Assembly: GCA_963971405.1 (NCBI GenBank)
Contig: OZ020489.1
Span: 25,012,290 to 25,076,289, forward strand
DNA: 64,000 bases
Reading direction: 5' to 3'
DNA from: Psococerastis gibbosa
Taxonomy: Eukaryota > Arthropoda > Insecta > Psocodea > Psocidae
Within the stretch, counting starts at the first letter, position 1; each line of letters opens with the position of its first letter. The notes under the pieces are model-generated. The model saw only the letters and a program-made list of their open reading frames with translations. It made no database searches and was not told where the DNA came from. Of the stretch, positions 25,210 through 36,741 are shown piece after piece. The position numbers and the translations under genes are program-made.

Positions 25210-27110
25210 TAATGCCATACATAATGCCGACAGAAATCAAGCAAGTCGTGTGCTGATGGCCTAGTCCTTTATCAGGCTCTTCCCTATTCAGGACATCTAA
25301 CATAGCAACGATTGTACGCGCCAAAACAGGTTTTTTGCACAATTCCAGAAGTTACAAGTCCAATAATTTCCGACAAACGCGGTAGGCCAGAAGAGGGTAT
25401 AATGAGAAGGTGCTCGTCAAGCGGGGGCGTGCTGGAGAGGATGCCGAACATTACGGCACCGACACGTAACCGACTGCATACTCAACTCCTCTGCTATTAT
25501 ACAACACCATAATGCATAGCGCATCTATTGTCGGATGCTGCATGATCACGCACTGCATAGGGGTGATGGACTGAGCCACACCGACTGACTCAGGAAAGCG
25601 AGTCAACCATTGTCCATTATTTCTTCCTTTCAAAAAATTTGAATGTCCCAATCAGAGAATTTTATATTTCGCGAATTTTGACCAAATGCTGCAGTTTCTA
25701 TTATTCATTCAAAAAATTTGAATGTCCTGTTTTTCAACCCCTTTCTTATTTGTCCAAATTTTTCAGTTCCTACTTCTTCATTTCACTTTACTTTTTTTCC
25801 TCCATCATGATCTACTTTTTATTATTGCTTACGCAACTGAACCGATTTAACTGCTACTCGTATACTACTCCAGTCTTAAATTCTTCTTTTAGGTTGGCAA
25901 CCGGGTCAGCCTTGGCTACGGTGACGAGTCACGACGGTTCATCTCTTTTGCGGCAGCAAACCGTCCCAACCCACGAATGTCCTTCCACTTCTCATCATGT
26001 CAACACTTCTTACAGTAGGTAAGTCGTCTCCGAAGCCCTGACTTCTAAATTGAGATTTCGTCTCCAGAAGGAATACAGTTCCACAATGGCACGTATACTG
26101 GGTAGAATTGTAGATGCGGCTCTTCTAGTTTGTAGTGAAGCATTATTACCTACTTAGTTAAGCCTGAGCTATGAAATGTAGTTGCCAAAGCCAAATATGG
26201 AAGCCGCCATTTTGTTTTCATATAAATTTGCGGGTAAGGAGCAAGATGTCAACAATAATAATGTTTTACCCAAAAATCTTCGCAGTTTTCTGTAACGTTC
26301 GAATATTTTGCGTTTGCCATTAGAATCCGCTTTCTCAACTCATTAAACAACTTTTTTAGGCGTGAAGCTGGCGATAAGCGATTAATTTAGTAAGTTTGAG
26401 AAACGCCACTTGACAGCACTTCAGCCGAGCTTCCAACATGCGGAAAACATGTCCAGAAATGTTGACTTGTTTAAAAAATTACTGAGGAAAATGTTAGAGA
26501 CCAACAATTATTGTTGGCGTTTTTGGCGCAATCCCAGCTTTTTACATATTTTATTTTGGCGAGAAATTAGCACATTTGAAGCATCAAATTTTAAACTATT
26601 TCTCTCTGAACCTCATTCCATTACATTGAAGATTTTCGTCGCCCTAGACTATGGGTGGCAAAACCTTAATGGGGGTTTTTCGCGCCCAAATAGTATGCTT
26701 ATAAAAGACACGAAACGTATTGGAGTAAAGGTTAGTGGCAATGGTGTAGTATTATTTAATAAGGGGTTGGTTAAATAAGACACGAAACATCTATGCAAGT
26801 TTATAATCAGCTTTCGGATGACCGAACGTCCGAACACACTCTCAATAATGGAGTCCTCTTGGTACCGAATCGAACTGGTTTTACTCTACTAGAACTCTTT
26901 CTTCGTCCAGAGTTCCAGCTCACTACATTTTGCAAAAGCTACATAGCTTAAATAATCCTTTAATACTTACATGTGTATACTGTATGTTCGAAAAGCAATC
27001 AAAAAGTATTTCTATTCATATCGTTCCGCTAGGGCTAGATAATTATTTTTCGGTCATTGGTTCTCCAAAAGAGAATCCTTTCAGCTAAGTAACGCGTATT
27101 CGTTTTTATT

Positions 27111-27969
27111 GCTTTCCAATTTATACGTAGTATAAGGAAAGCTTTGTGATGGTCGAAATTTTCGATTCCGAGATTTCAACGGATTTACACGTTTTGAGGT
27201 CCCAGGAACCCAAAAAAGTGGTTTTTACAAAATGTCTGTCTGTCGGTCGGTCTGTCGGTCTGTCGGTCTGTCTGTTCGTCGATTTCCGGGCAAACTACTC
27301 AGTGGATTTGAGTGAAATTTGGCATGTAGGTTCACAAAAATCATACCTCGGGACCATTTTTTTTTTTTGGACTAACTCAATTTGGGGGGGTTTTATTTTC
27401 AAAAAACTCCAAAAAAACGTCTAAAAAAATTATTTCTCAAAAACGGCTCCAACGATTTCTTTTAAATTCTCGTAGATTGTAGTCGTTATTAATGTTGACA
27501 AAATGCGGGGGGTCGCTTGCCCCTTGATAGTTTGCTTCTGGGGGTAAAAAAATAAAAATAACTAAATTTTAATGAAAAAATGACTAAAAAATGCGAAACC
27601 TTTCTATCGATGATTTCTACCTTCAAGCATGTTTTAGGTGTTAAATTGAGTAACGAAACCGGATAGGTTGCTTTCCCAAAAAAATATTTGGTTTTGCCCA
27701 AAAAATTATTTTTTGAAAAAAATGATAGAAAATTCGCGCTCAAATGCATTGCATGCCCTGCCATTATTGCTGTGTGGTAATTAATGTGTTTGTTTGACCT
27801 ATCGAGAATTTACCACACTTCCAGTGACGTCAGGTGGACAACCCCCCCCCCCCCCGAGATATCGGAAATTTAACCATAGGAAAAATATTTGCCATAAAAT
27901 TACTAATTTTCTCTATCTAATAATTTTGATAAATTGGAAAGCATGTTCGAGTGAACTCGGACCGGTTCT
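27111..27969 (+). repeat. GCTTTCC family element, full-length
   Basis: The best reference copy. 5' end GCTTTCCAATTTAT (27111-27124), its inverse ATAAATTGGAAAGC at 27929-27942, a small hairpin GTTCGAGT-GA-ACTCGGAC (27945-27962), end CGGTTCT. Microsatellite GTCTGTCGGTCGGTCTGTC at about 27235-27275; C run at 27842-27855. Inserted in a T-rich site (TTTTTATT). Confidence 0.9.
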
Positions 27970-28579
27970 TAATAATTTTATTTCTATTTAAAATTTCTGT
28001 TTTATTTGATCGCTTTGTCGTTAGCGAGGTTGACTGAATAATAATTACAAGTTAGGTGGCTTAAACTAATAGATAATTATTTATTATAATTAATTTATTC
28101 GACTTCGATGGCCAGGTGGTAACGTGCTTGCACTTGTGCGAGTCTTTACACGCCATGCAATCGGAGACGTGTCGTAACTCAACACGGGTACTAACCTACA
28201 GAGGCGACTGAAGAGGTCAGTCGGATACATTCATTAAATTGTTTGTATGCGATTAATCTTTTTTAAAAAAAAAAAAAAAAAAAGTCGCAATGTCATGATG
28301 ATTGGTTCGGCAGTTGTCATACGGTGGCGCTGGACAAATCGTGAATTGCAGATGTGCCGGTTACCCTACTCCTCAACATAGAATGTCAAGGTTGCAGCAT
28401 CCCAGCATTATATTGTTAACATTCATACTCTTTGACTTTCAATGGAATATAAATTAATCGTGTCTGGAAATGGCGTCATCACACTACTCAGGCCATTCGT
28501 GTTTCATTTAGTGTGTAAACAACGCCACGTATTGGAGCGGTCAGCGATGCCGAAGGCAAGAGAATAACAGGCGGGTAAG

Positions 28580-28747
28580 ATGGCCATGAGGGGAAGAAGA
28601 CTGCAGGCACGTCCACGAAACCGCTGGAAGAATGAACTGGAAACCGACCTACGCGAGTTGGAAGGCCATAGATTGTGGAGGGTCGTACAAAACCGAGATG
28701 ATTGCAGGAGTGTTGTTGAGGAGGCAGAAGCCCATCAAGGGCAGTAG
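28580..28747 (+). pseudogene. LINE C-terminal fragment (open frame)
   Basis: Fifty-five codons plus stop, MAMRGRRLQARPRNRW..ELETDLRELEG..HRLWRVVQNRDD..EEAEAHQGQ, then a GAAGAAGA-rich tail. Same family as the fragments at 3385 and 47285, with the frame intact here. Upstream LINE sequence is absent, so this is a 5'-truncated retrocopy. Confidence 0.65.
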
Positions 28748-29788
28748 AGCCAGATGAAGAAGAAGATGAAGAAAATGGGCATCCGCAGCGCATGCAAAGA
28801 CGTAGCAAAAAGTTGTGACTTGTGACCGAGATTAAGCTTAGAGGTTCTCGCTATATGCTAAGTACAGTAAAAATAAAGTTATTAAGATTGCCAAAAACCC
28901 TAGGCCAAGTGCACAGAACTTACTTGCGCCTAAGGTCTGTTTTCAGCCTTGCCTGTTGATTTGAATTGTTCATTTTTTCATTTTCTTCTATATATGTTGA
29001 ATTCTCTGTCACATTCCCTTTAACCATCTGTCATCCTTTGCCATTTCCTTTGGCATTTTATTTTTTACGTTTCACCGCTATCGGCTTTACTTAGCTTATG
29101 CCTAGGCGCCATCTGTTGTATTACTTTCTTAGGGAGAATAGAATCGTACATGTACTTGGTTAAGTCATGCTTTCGCCTGTTTCATTCCGTCAATCCATGA
29201 GGGTCTTTGGCATTGCGCAAGGGATCTATGGGGCACTATAAGTCCATAAAAAGTTTTTCAAAAAATTACAAAACATTACAAAAATTCAGCACATTACATT
29301 TAAGAAGAATAAGTATTAAAGTCAACCGAAACTAGGTACGCTATGCAATATTAAATTGCTTAAAAGTGCTTAATAAAATGTGAAACAATAATCCAACAAG
29401 CGGAAGATTCTTAGCAATGCAGCCGAAGAGGTGGATTCATCTTCTACTTCTAATACCTCTTCTATCGAAAATAGGCGGCCATCATGGCAATGGAAGACAT
29501 GATGATCATAATCTTGTATTTTTGGCCCTCTAGCTGTGTGTTCGCTATAGTAATTTATTTATTTATCTCTGGATGTTAAACGTTTAAAGTCCGCAACTGG
29601 AGAAAAAGGCTTCGTTGAAAATCGAATGGTGGAATGACGTGTTCGCAGTGACTCTTAACTCTTAACGGACTATAGAGCGTGTTAAATGAACAGGTATAGC
29701 CATTGGTTAAACATTCTTAAGTAGTTTCATGTCAGTGTCGTATCGATCGATCGAAGAATATTTTTTATTTGCACATTACATTACGTAC

Positions 29789-30172
29789 GAGTGTACAGCC
29801 CGTAGGAAATTGGCAGCCCGAAATTTAATACTTTTTATTTTTTATTTAATTAACTAAGCATGTTATTAAAGATTTGGCTCATCAAAGTTGTAGAAGACTA
29901 CTTCATGGATTATATTATAAGATATTTTTAATTTTCGAAATTGTAGTTTTTTCAGAAACATGCAAATATTTTATAAACAATAACCTTTCCCGTATTATCG
30001 ATTTTATAAAAAAACTACAATTTCGAAAACTAAGAATACCTTATTATATGATGCATGAAGTAGTCCTCTACAACTTTGATGAGTCAAATCTTCAACAACA
30101 TGCTTAGTTAATTAAATAAAAAATAAAAAGTATTAAATTTCGGGCTGCCATTTTCCTACGGGCTGTACACTC
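29789..30172. mobile_element. Large fold-back element
   Basis: A 384-bp element; ends GAGTGTACAGCCCGTAGG / inverse. Almost the whole length pairs: CGAAATTTAATACTTTTTAT, TTAATTAACTAAGCATGTT, AAAGTTGTAGAAGACTACTT and TTTCGAAATTGTAGTTTTTT all have inverses. Flanks TAC / TTA, so the target duplication is unclear. The open frame inside is a by-product. Confidence 0.85.
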
Positions 30173-30992
30173 TTAATAATTTTTCGATACATGAATATAA
30201 ATTGTTATTTCAAAGCCCCCTATTAATTTTGTTATGATGAATGGCGTGGCTGCAGGAATCTATCCGGATTCATGGCCTATCTGGCTGGAGAATCCTGTAC
30301 TTTCTCCTTTTACATCGCACTGTAACCTTCCACCTTTCCGGCCGAGTTAGAAATGCGCAGTCATGATCGCCTACTACCTGTATTTGCCTATTTAAGGTCA
30401 CTAAATTCGGCAACCTGTTTTATTTATATTTCTAATTCTGTCTTTAATGTACGATGCATGCTTATTTATACATGTGCACTTACTGCTGAAGTTTTTTTAG
30501 TATTGATGGATTATTTTATTGAATTTCTTTCTCATTAAGGAACTAATGCTGAAGGTCTCTTTTTAAAGTGGGTGGGCAAATAAATAATAATATTAGGAAT
30601 TGGTATATTATTAAGAGACACTATGGAAAGGAAAATTTACACGAAAAATCGATAGCATGCAGAGCTATTTAATTGATAAGTGGAAGAAATGTTCCCTACA
30701 TTTTGATATTAATATTGATTTTGTAAATGTGACTTTCACTAACACCGATTGGCCACAGTTCCAGTTATAGAACTTCATTTGCATGAAAAGCAAGGTGTAC
30801 CGGCAGTGGGGGTTAAAGGAAACACTTCCACAACTGTTACCATGCAATCTGTGCTATTGACGGTGATATTTATTCCTACAAATCAAAATGTATAGGAACA
30901 TTTCTTCTATAAACTTAATGATAGCCTTACGATTGACTTTCTTGTGAAATTTGACTTCGGGCAAAAAACGGATAGTCCTGAAGGTCAGAATA

Positions 30993-31475
30993 TTTTTTTT
31001 TTTTTTTTTTTTTTTATCCAACGCCCGTCCGTGGCAGTTCTGCCATTCGACGTCGAGCCTCCCAGTATAGACTGATGATGTTCTTCGGTGTTGCTTGGAG
31101 TTGGGCACAGTGGTGAAGGTGGTTAGCGTCCATTCTTCCTGCATGACACAGGGGGCAGTTGTCGTCATCTGCTAGGCCGATTCTGTGGAGATGGGCTTGT
31201 AGATAGTCGTGCCCTGTCAGAGTGCGGAATAGGGCCACAGATGCGTGCCGCTCTAGGTGTAATGTAGCAGGCCTCCACGTGGTGCACCCTGGGTAACGCT
31301 AAATCTGCTACGGCGACCGCCGAAGACCAACCATCTTCTCGAGCCACATCGGTATGACTGATAGATTCGCCAATAGCCCTTCTGAGGGCTCCGACGAAGC
31401 CCTTCGCATCCTCTTTTGGAACGCTGGAGGGCTAAACAAACCCAAGTTCACCGAACTTAAGACTATTATTTGTGA
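30993..31475 (-). mobile_element. LINE insertion with 5' inversion, poly(A) tail and 12-bp target duplication
   Basis: Flanked by the direct repeat AAGGTCAGAATA (about 30981-30992 and 31476-31487). A T run (30993-31015) is the minus-strand poly(A) tail. Next to it the minus strand encodes a LINE C-terminal zinc-knuckle block, LFRTLTGHDYLQAHLHRIGL then CPLCHAGRMDANHLHHC (31014-31250). At the far end the plus strand instead encodes an endonuclease N-terminus: MTDRF..EALRILFWNAGGLNKPKF (31354-31475). Opposite orientation of 5' and 3' parts within one target duplication is the hallmark of twin-primed insertion. The exact junction lies between about 31250 and 31354. Confidence 0.8.
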
Positions 31476-31584
31476 TAAGGTCAGAATAAATATTTCCGTA
31501 CTATAGGTTAAGATATACAGAAGATTAAGAACCTATAGTATAGTATTATAGCTTACACCTTGTCTGTCCTTCCCCCTTATTATT

Positions 31585-31795
31585 GCTTTCCTATTTATAC
31601 GTAGTATAAGGAAAATTTTGGCCAAAATTTCCGATTTCGAGATTTCAGTGGATTTGCACGCTTTTAGGTACCAGGAACCAAAACAGTGGTTTTTACGAAA
31701 TGCCTGTTTGTCGTTTTCTTGGCAAACTACTCGGTGGATTTTGATTAAACTTGCCATGTAGGCGCAAAGATAATTATTTCTCGGGACGATTTTTT
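31585..31795 (+). repeat. GCTTTCC family element, 5' fragment
   Basis: GCTTTCCTATTTATACGTAG through GGCAAACTACTCGGTGGATT and TCTCGGGACGATTTTTT, then unrelated sequence. Confidence 0.8.
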
Positions 31796-32764
31796 AAACA
31801 TGTATTATGTAAATAAAATGCCCATGTTATTGATTTATTTATTGCATTATGACGCAGAATTCGGTACTGTAAAATTCTAAAGTATTAAGGCCATGATAAT
31901 CGCTTTAGGTCTGCCTTGCTCTTAATACTACTTTATTATATCTCGGGTAATAAAGCGGTCTGCAAAGAAAAAAAAAAGTAGATTGTGACTAGTACATTAT
32001 CATCTAACACCTCTCAAGTTTTAAATGAGATGGTCCCAACCTAACTCATCCGCGATTAAGAGGAGCAACTGTTATCCAATGAAACTAGATGATTCAGTCT
32101 TATACCGAAAATGATTCTTATCGCGCGCACTATGACTTGTTATTTTTGACTCAAGAGCTCGGAGGATGTAAATAATTCCTATACTTATTACGAACACTAA
32201 GAAACCGACTATATCTGATATTTAAACCAATGGAAAATGTGTAGCTATTAAACAGGCTAACTTCTAGGGACATCCTTTTATTGCAAAAATTTTCAGCGAC
32301 TGCCGGACTAATTACTGCTGTTGGCAACAGTGTTGCTGGCGAAACTGTAAGACTTGGGTGGTTTTCAATGTGAAGGTGTGTAGAGGATGTTGTTAGGTAA
32401 TTGAAAGTAAGACTTATGCGGTACCATTGTCTCCAGCGGATGGGAAACAGAAGGCTAAAGGCCGGTTGATCACCCATTGTGTTTCTCCCTTGTGGTATCT
32501 ATCATTCTGTCTCGTGCTGGACATTCGTCAATGAGCTAATGACTGCCTGGCTGGGGCCTGGAAGCTGTGACGAAGCTGCGTCATCTTCCGGTGCTTCTGG
32601 GGTGATCCTTGAGATCCGTATACCGTTTTCAGGGACCGATCCAGAGTATTCATAAGCGGGTGAGGGGGGGGGGGCTCCCCTGCCTAAAGCTACAAATTCG
32701 CTACAAATTACAAACTATAGCAACTCAACCCAGCAACCGTCTCCTCACGGGGAAAGTTTTGAAA

Positions 32765-32935
32765 TTACCGGTGCAATTACTTATTTTCTGGCCATGCTTC
32801 GGAGGGCATGTATAGTAGGCGGTCCCGGGTCTTCCTGGTTGAGTGTAAGAGAGGGCTTTATAGCCCTAACTCCGCTAGGTTGGCTTAGTAATAGAACAAA
32901 GAAGTCAATATTTATTTATTTATATTAGTTGGTTT
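32765..32935 (+). repeat. SINE-like repeat 'B'
   Basis: TTTTCTGGCCATGCTTCGGA..GGTCCCGGGTCTTCC..GAGTGTAAGAGAGGGC..ACTCCGCTAGG..TTATTTATTTA, the same series of words as the copy at 35285-35447. Confidence 0.7.
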
Positions 32936-33637
32936 TTTAAGGAAGATGTGCCGCTTTTCTGATTCCGTCACTGTGCTTTTTCGTGGCTTTGGCTCTTTTA
33001 TCAAATTACGAGTCGCCTTGAATTTTGAATGGCTCAAACTAATTATCCAAACTTTTTTCTGCAAATATAGCCTAGGCTAGTACAATTTTAATTTATTAAA
33101 TATGTATACTGTATAATTATATTATATATTATTGTAGAATGCGTAACGTAAGATTTTTTACATGCGGATTAATTTGGTTTCTACTGAGTATTATTTCAAA
33201 TAATATTTAATTATATTATTATTATCATATTTGACGTGGCCAAAGATTGGTCGTTAAAGTTTTGAATCGCCTGAACACGAAAAAGTAAAGCACAAGTATT
33301 GTTTGAATGGGTTCTTTCGGACGTATTGTAGTACAATAGTTGAACCTTGCGCTGCCAACGACCCCATCGGTCTTTCGGAACAAAATTATATTGTTTCCGC
33401 ATGCATTTTTGGCGTCCTCATTGTCAACCCACACCGACTACAGGTGACACTGGGCGAGCTGAAGCATGCTTACTATTGGCATTGCCACATACGTTAGCTT
33501 GACTTGACTAAGTACGGGAACGAATCTGGTATCTGCTAAATAAGGAATAAATAAATAATGTCAATATTGAAACGTACAATCGTATAATCATATAAAATGC
33601 GTCTTGAAAATTAAATGTAGCCTATGGCTTGTAGTGT

Positions 33638-34032
33638 TAGTGTTATTCCACCGACCTGCTAGTGCTAAATACAAATACGGTGACGTGTTAGCAGACATTC
33701 AAGACTTAGGCGGGATTTCCACCGACCCCTCATTGCAGAATGCAAATGACATTGACGGAAATGTTTGTTTTCCTCTATGCCATAGTTAAAATTGACCAAT
33801 GATCATACAGTAAAATCACAAGCAAACAAACTAAAATGAAAAAATGGCGTCATGGGATATGTTAAGTACAAACATTTTAATAGATTACTATAAAAAGAAA
33901 AATTCTAATTTCCGTCAATGTCATTTGCATTCTGCAATGCGAGGTCGGTGGAAACCCCGCCTAAGTCTTGAATGTCTGCTACCACGTCACCGTACTTGTA
34001 TTTAGCACTAGCAGGTCGGTGGAATATGCGCC
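33638..34032. mobile_element. GGCG palindromic MITE, copy 3 (nested long subfamily)
   Basis: Outer arms TATTCCACCGACCTGCTAGT / inverse and GACGTGTTAGCAGACATTCA / inverse. Inside them is a second complete start, TTAGGCGGGATTTCCACC, and its matching end GGAAACCCCGCCTAAG. The left terminus is degraded (GTGTTATTCC). Confidence 0.8.
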
Positions 34033-35284
34033 TTAGCCTATATAACCAGAGAGCAATGCGACTGTCCACAATAACACCGTAGCCTATGTCACACCATAGC
34101 GGGGCGCTAAGGGATGGTATGCCATCCTTTTTACTATAAGTTTTAAATTTTTTCCACTGAAAATATCTCTGTGCATTAAAGAGAATGGAGCCACTTAAGT
34201 ATTTCAGAACGTTACTCCAGCTATAGGCTATACCAACCAACGATTACCTGGGCCTTTTAAATGTGGTCCAATATCCCAATTCAGTGAGATGAGATAATAA
34301 TGGTACCGGTGGAGATAGTGGCAACAAGGCCTTGATGGGTTATACGTAACTAAAGGGGACAACGACTCACAAATGGGAGCCACTTAGGTGAATCTTTATA
34401 TAAGAAAGACCTATAGGATTTAGGCTTGTAGGCTGGATGATGTACAAGTGTGAGATGACATCAGTGATGCAACTCGCTGTATCTTGTCAAACAACAATCT
34501 ATGTGACTCCATAGGCCGCGGCTTTGCCACCCTGTCATTATTATTGTTTTTTATAATATGGATTGAGCATGGCAGTAATATGCTCATGCTATCAGTCACA
34601 ACTTGTGGATCCAGACTGCTTCTCAGAATGATCTGTGGGATGGATTCCTTTACAAATAATTGCATTACTGATTACACCTTTCATATTTTGATTTGTCGTA
34701 TCACTTCACAAGATGGAAACTTGTCTGGCTTTGTCAGGGACATAATTACGTCGTCCCTACAATCTACAGGAACATATCGACTGAAAACTGCCTGTAATAA
34801 TGACTGAACTATGTGAAGCTTTCCCGTTGAATCTTTCCGTCACTGCTAGCTATTCGTAGTTTACACATTGCTCCTTTTTTAAAGCGACAAATGTGGCTAC
34901 ATTTCACGGACAAATGTTCAGGGCTGGAACCAGGTCATATTTTTCCTAAAAAGTCATATTTTTCATTGGCAGTCATAAAATGTCATTATTTTCTTTACTT
35001 GGTCACAAAAGTCATATTTTCCCTTGTCGGAAATAATCAACTTATTATATCTTATTAGCTTAAAACCGTAAATTTCACGTTTTTTAAATTTAAAAGTAAT
35101 TTGCGCCAACATAAACGTCGTGGTAGAAGCATTATACTTATTGTACCTATATTATATTAGAACTTCTTATATATTCTTATATATTATAGTATTCTGTGGG
35201 TAGAAGCATCGGGAGCTTGCAAGCATGCCTCCATATTATAAGGGCACAACATGCTGGCATTCACATGCACTTGCCCTTCTTTGA

Positions 35285-35447
35285 TGGAGCTCCCACACTG
35301 GCTACATTTTCTGGTCATGTTTCGGAGGGCATGTAAAGCAGGTGGTCCGGGTCTTCCTAGTTGAGTGTAAGAGAGGGCTTTATAGCCTTAACTCCGCTAG
35401 GCTGGCTTACTAATAGAACAAAAAAAAGTCCTTATTTATTTACACCT
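35285..35447 (+). repeat. SINE-like repeat 'B' (copy inside the hAT)
   Basis: Shares with copies at about 1745-1880 (minus), 32765-32935 and 50028-50140 the words TTTCTGGTCATGTTTCGGAG, GGGTCTTCCTAGTTGAGTGT and ACTCCGCTAGGCTGGCTTAC, ending in a CCTTATTTATTTA tail. The more complete copy has a tRNA-like B box (GGTTCGAGTC) ahead of CACACTGGCTACA. Probably a tRNA-derived SINE with a LINE-like tail. Confidence 0.7.
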
Positions 35448-35449
35448 AC

Positions 35450-36741
35450 ACAAAGAAGCCAGCTACTGAAGAGCCGATCGTACATCCGCATCGTTTCGCT
35501 CTTGAAGACCAGCAACATGCGTGCTCAGATAATATTCATCTGCAAAAGCGCGAGGATTTTCACTCGTTTTAATGGCTTTTTCCAGTCGTCTGATCCGATG
35601 ATTCATTTACTGTATTTGGAGTTAAATCGCTTGGCAAAAACTTTAATATTAAAGGTCTGCAAACCTGATGCTGTGGCTAAACTTGGAGTTAGCACGGATG
35701 TTTTGTCGAAAAATCACCTACTTCCGTCTACTCAAATTATTCTAGATGAAGAGATAGTTGAAGAAATCGCCCGTATAACCGATTTTGATCGATCAGCTTT
35801 TCTCTTGAATTTTCAAAACCATTTCGTTTCCGCTTGCAAGCACTTACTAGAGAAAAGCTCAATCAATAATAAGTTCATAAAGGCCTGCCGCTGCTTGCAT
35901 CCTGATGAGCGCAGGAAAGCTGTTAGCATTGGGTGGTTGGTGACAGTAGCTCGCTCACTGCCTCTTCAAATCGATGAAGATCTCTTACAAGACGAGTGGC
36001 GACTTCTACGGTTAGAAACAGACTCTATCAAGTTTGAAGAGAACGTTAAAAGTATACCCATTGATGACTCATTTCCCCCCCCCCCCCCCATCAAAACTGC
36101 TACTGGAAAGCTGTCCTATCCAACTGTCACAAAGGTTGTCAAGGCAGTGTTATCTCTCTGGCATGGTAACGCGAACGTAGAGGGAGGATTCTCTGACTCT
36201 GCTCGTTATTTACTGGAAGATAGGGCAAGTATGAGCGAGCGGACGCTCAATGCTGCTATGCAGGTAAAAAGTAGTTTAAAAAATATGGAAATCAAGCCCA
36301 GTTGGTGCCAGCCACCCAAAATCTAGTGAAATTGACGAGAAATGCCTGCAGTACATATAAAATGCACCTTGAAGATGAGAAGAAGAGAAAAGATGAAGAA
36401 GCCAAGAAAATTAAGGAAGCAGAAGAGCAAACATTGAATGAAAAAGAGGTACAAGCTAAAATGGCAGCTACTAGAACTGTGCTTCAAGACGAGGAATTGA
36501 AATTAAAAGAGATGAAAAACAACGAGACTGCCAAAAGGAAAATAGAAAATAAACTATTCGAAGAAGCCAACAAAAGACAGATTTACAAAAAAATGACCTG
36601 AGTGAAGTAGCCGTTGCTACTGCACTCCTAGATGGTGTCTCCAAAGTAAGAAAAGAAGTAGAGAAAGAAAAGAAAAACATTGATGCAACCGAAAAAACTG
36701 TAGAAAAAAAAACTATACTTATTTCACATTTTTTTTAAAAA
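35450..36741 (+). pseudogene. hAT-like transposase-derived protein, C-terminal part, frameshifted
   Basis: From about 35530 the frame reads RFNGFFQSSDPMIHLLYLEL, a conserved block before the hAT C-terminal region. The dimerisation signature LSLWHGNANVEGGFSDSA (about 36150-36203) is the hallmark of the hAT C-terminal (Dimer_Tnp_hAT) domain; the family usually has an Arg where Gly is seen in VEGGFS. Downstream is a long charged, Lys/Glu-rich coiled-coil tail (36350-36600) and then NDLSEVAVATALLDGVSK. The frame changes near 36295 and again near 36595, and ends TILISHFF with a stop at about 36741. This C-terminal layout (dimerisation block, coiled coil, terminal helix) matches a ZBED-like protein family widespread in animal genomes as hAT derivatives. 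The catalytic N-terminal part is absent; it is not a functional gene. Confidence 0.78.

Larger units (their letters stand above)
22373..27110. other. Largely unassigned; contains a LINE fragment and MITE copy 2
   Basis: Outside 24353-24709 and 25074-25209 I see nothing I can support. Overlapping frames at 22544-23102 lack motifs. 21669-22186 is also unassigned. Confidence 0.45.
27970..30980. other. Largely unassigned; contains a LINE tail and a fold-back element
   Basis: Outside 28580-28747 and 29789-30172 no feature was recognised. A-run at about 28265-28283. Confidence 0.45.
31796..34918. other. Largely unassigned; contains SINE-B and nested MITE copy 3
   Basis: Between the listed repeats, no recognisable genes. 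Overlapping frames at 34420-34807 are probably chance. Confidence 0.45.
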
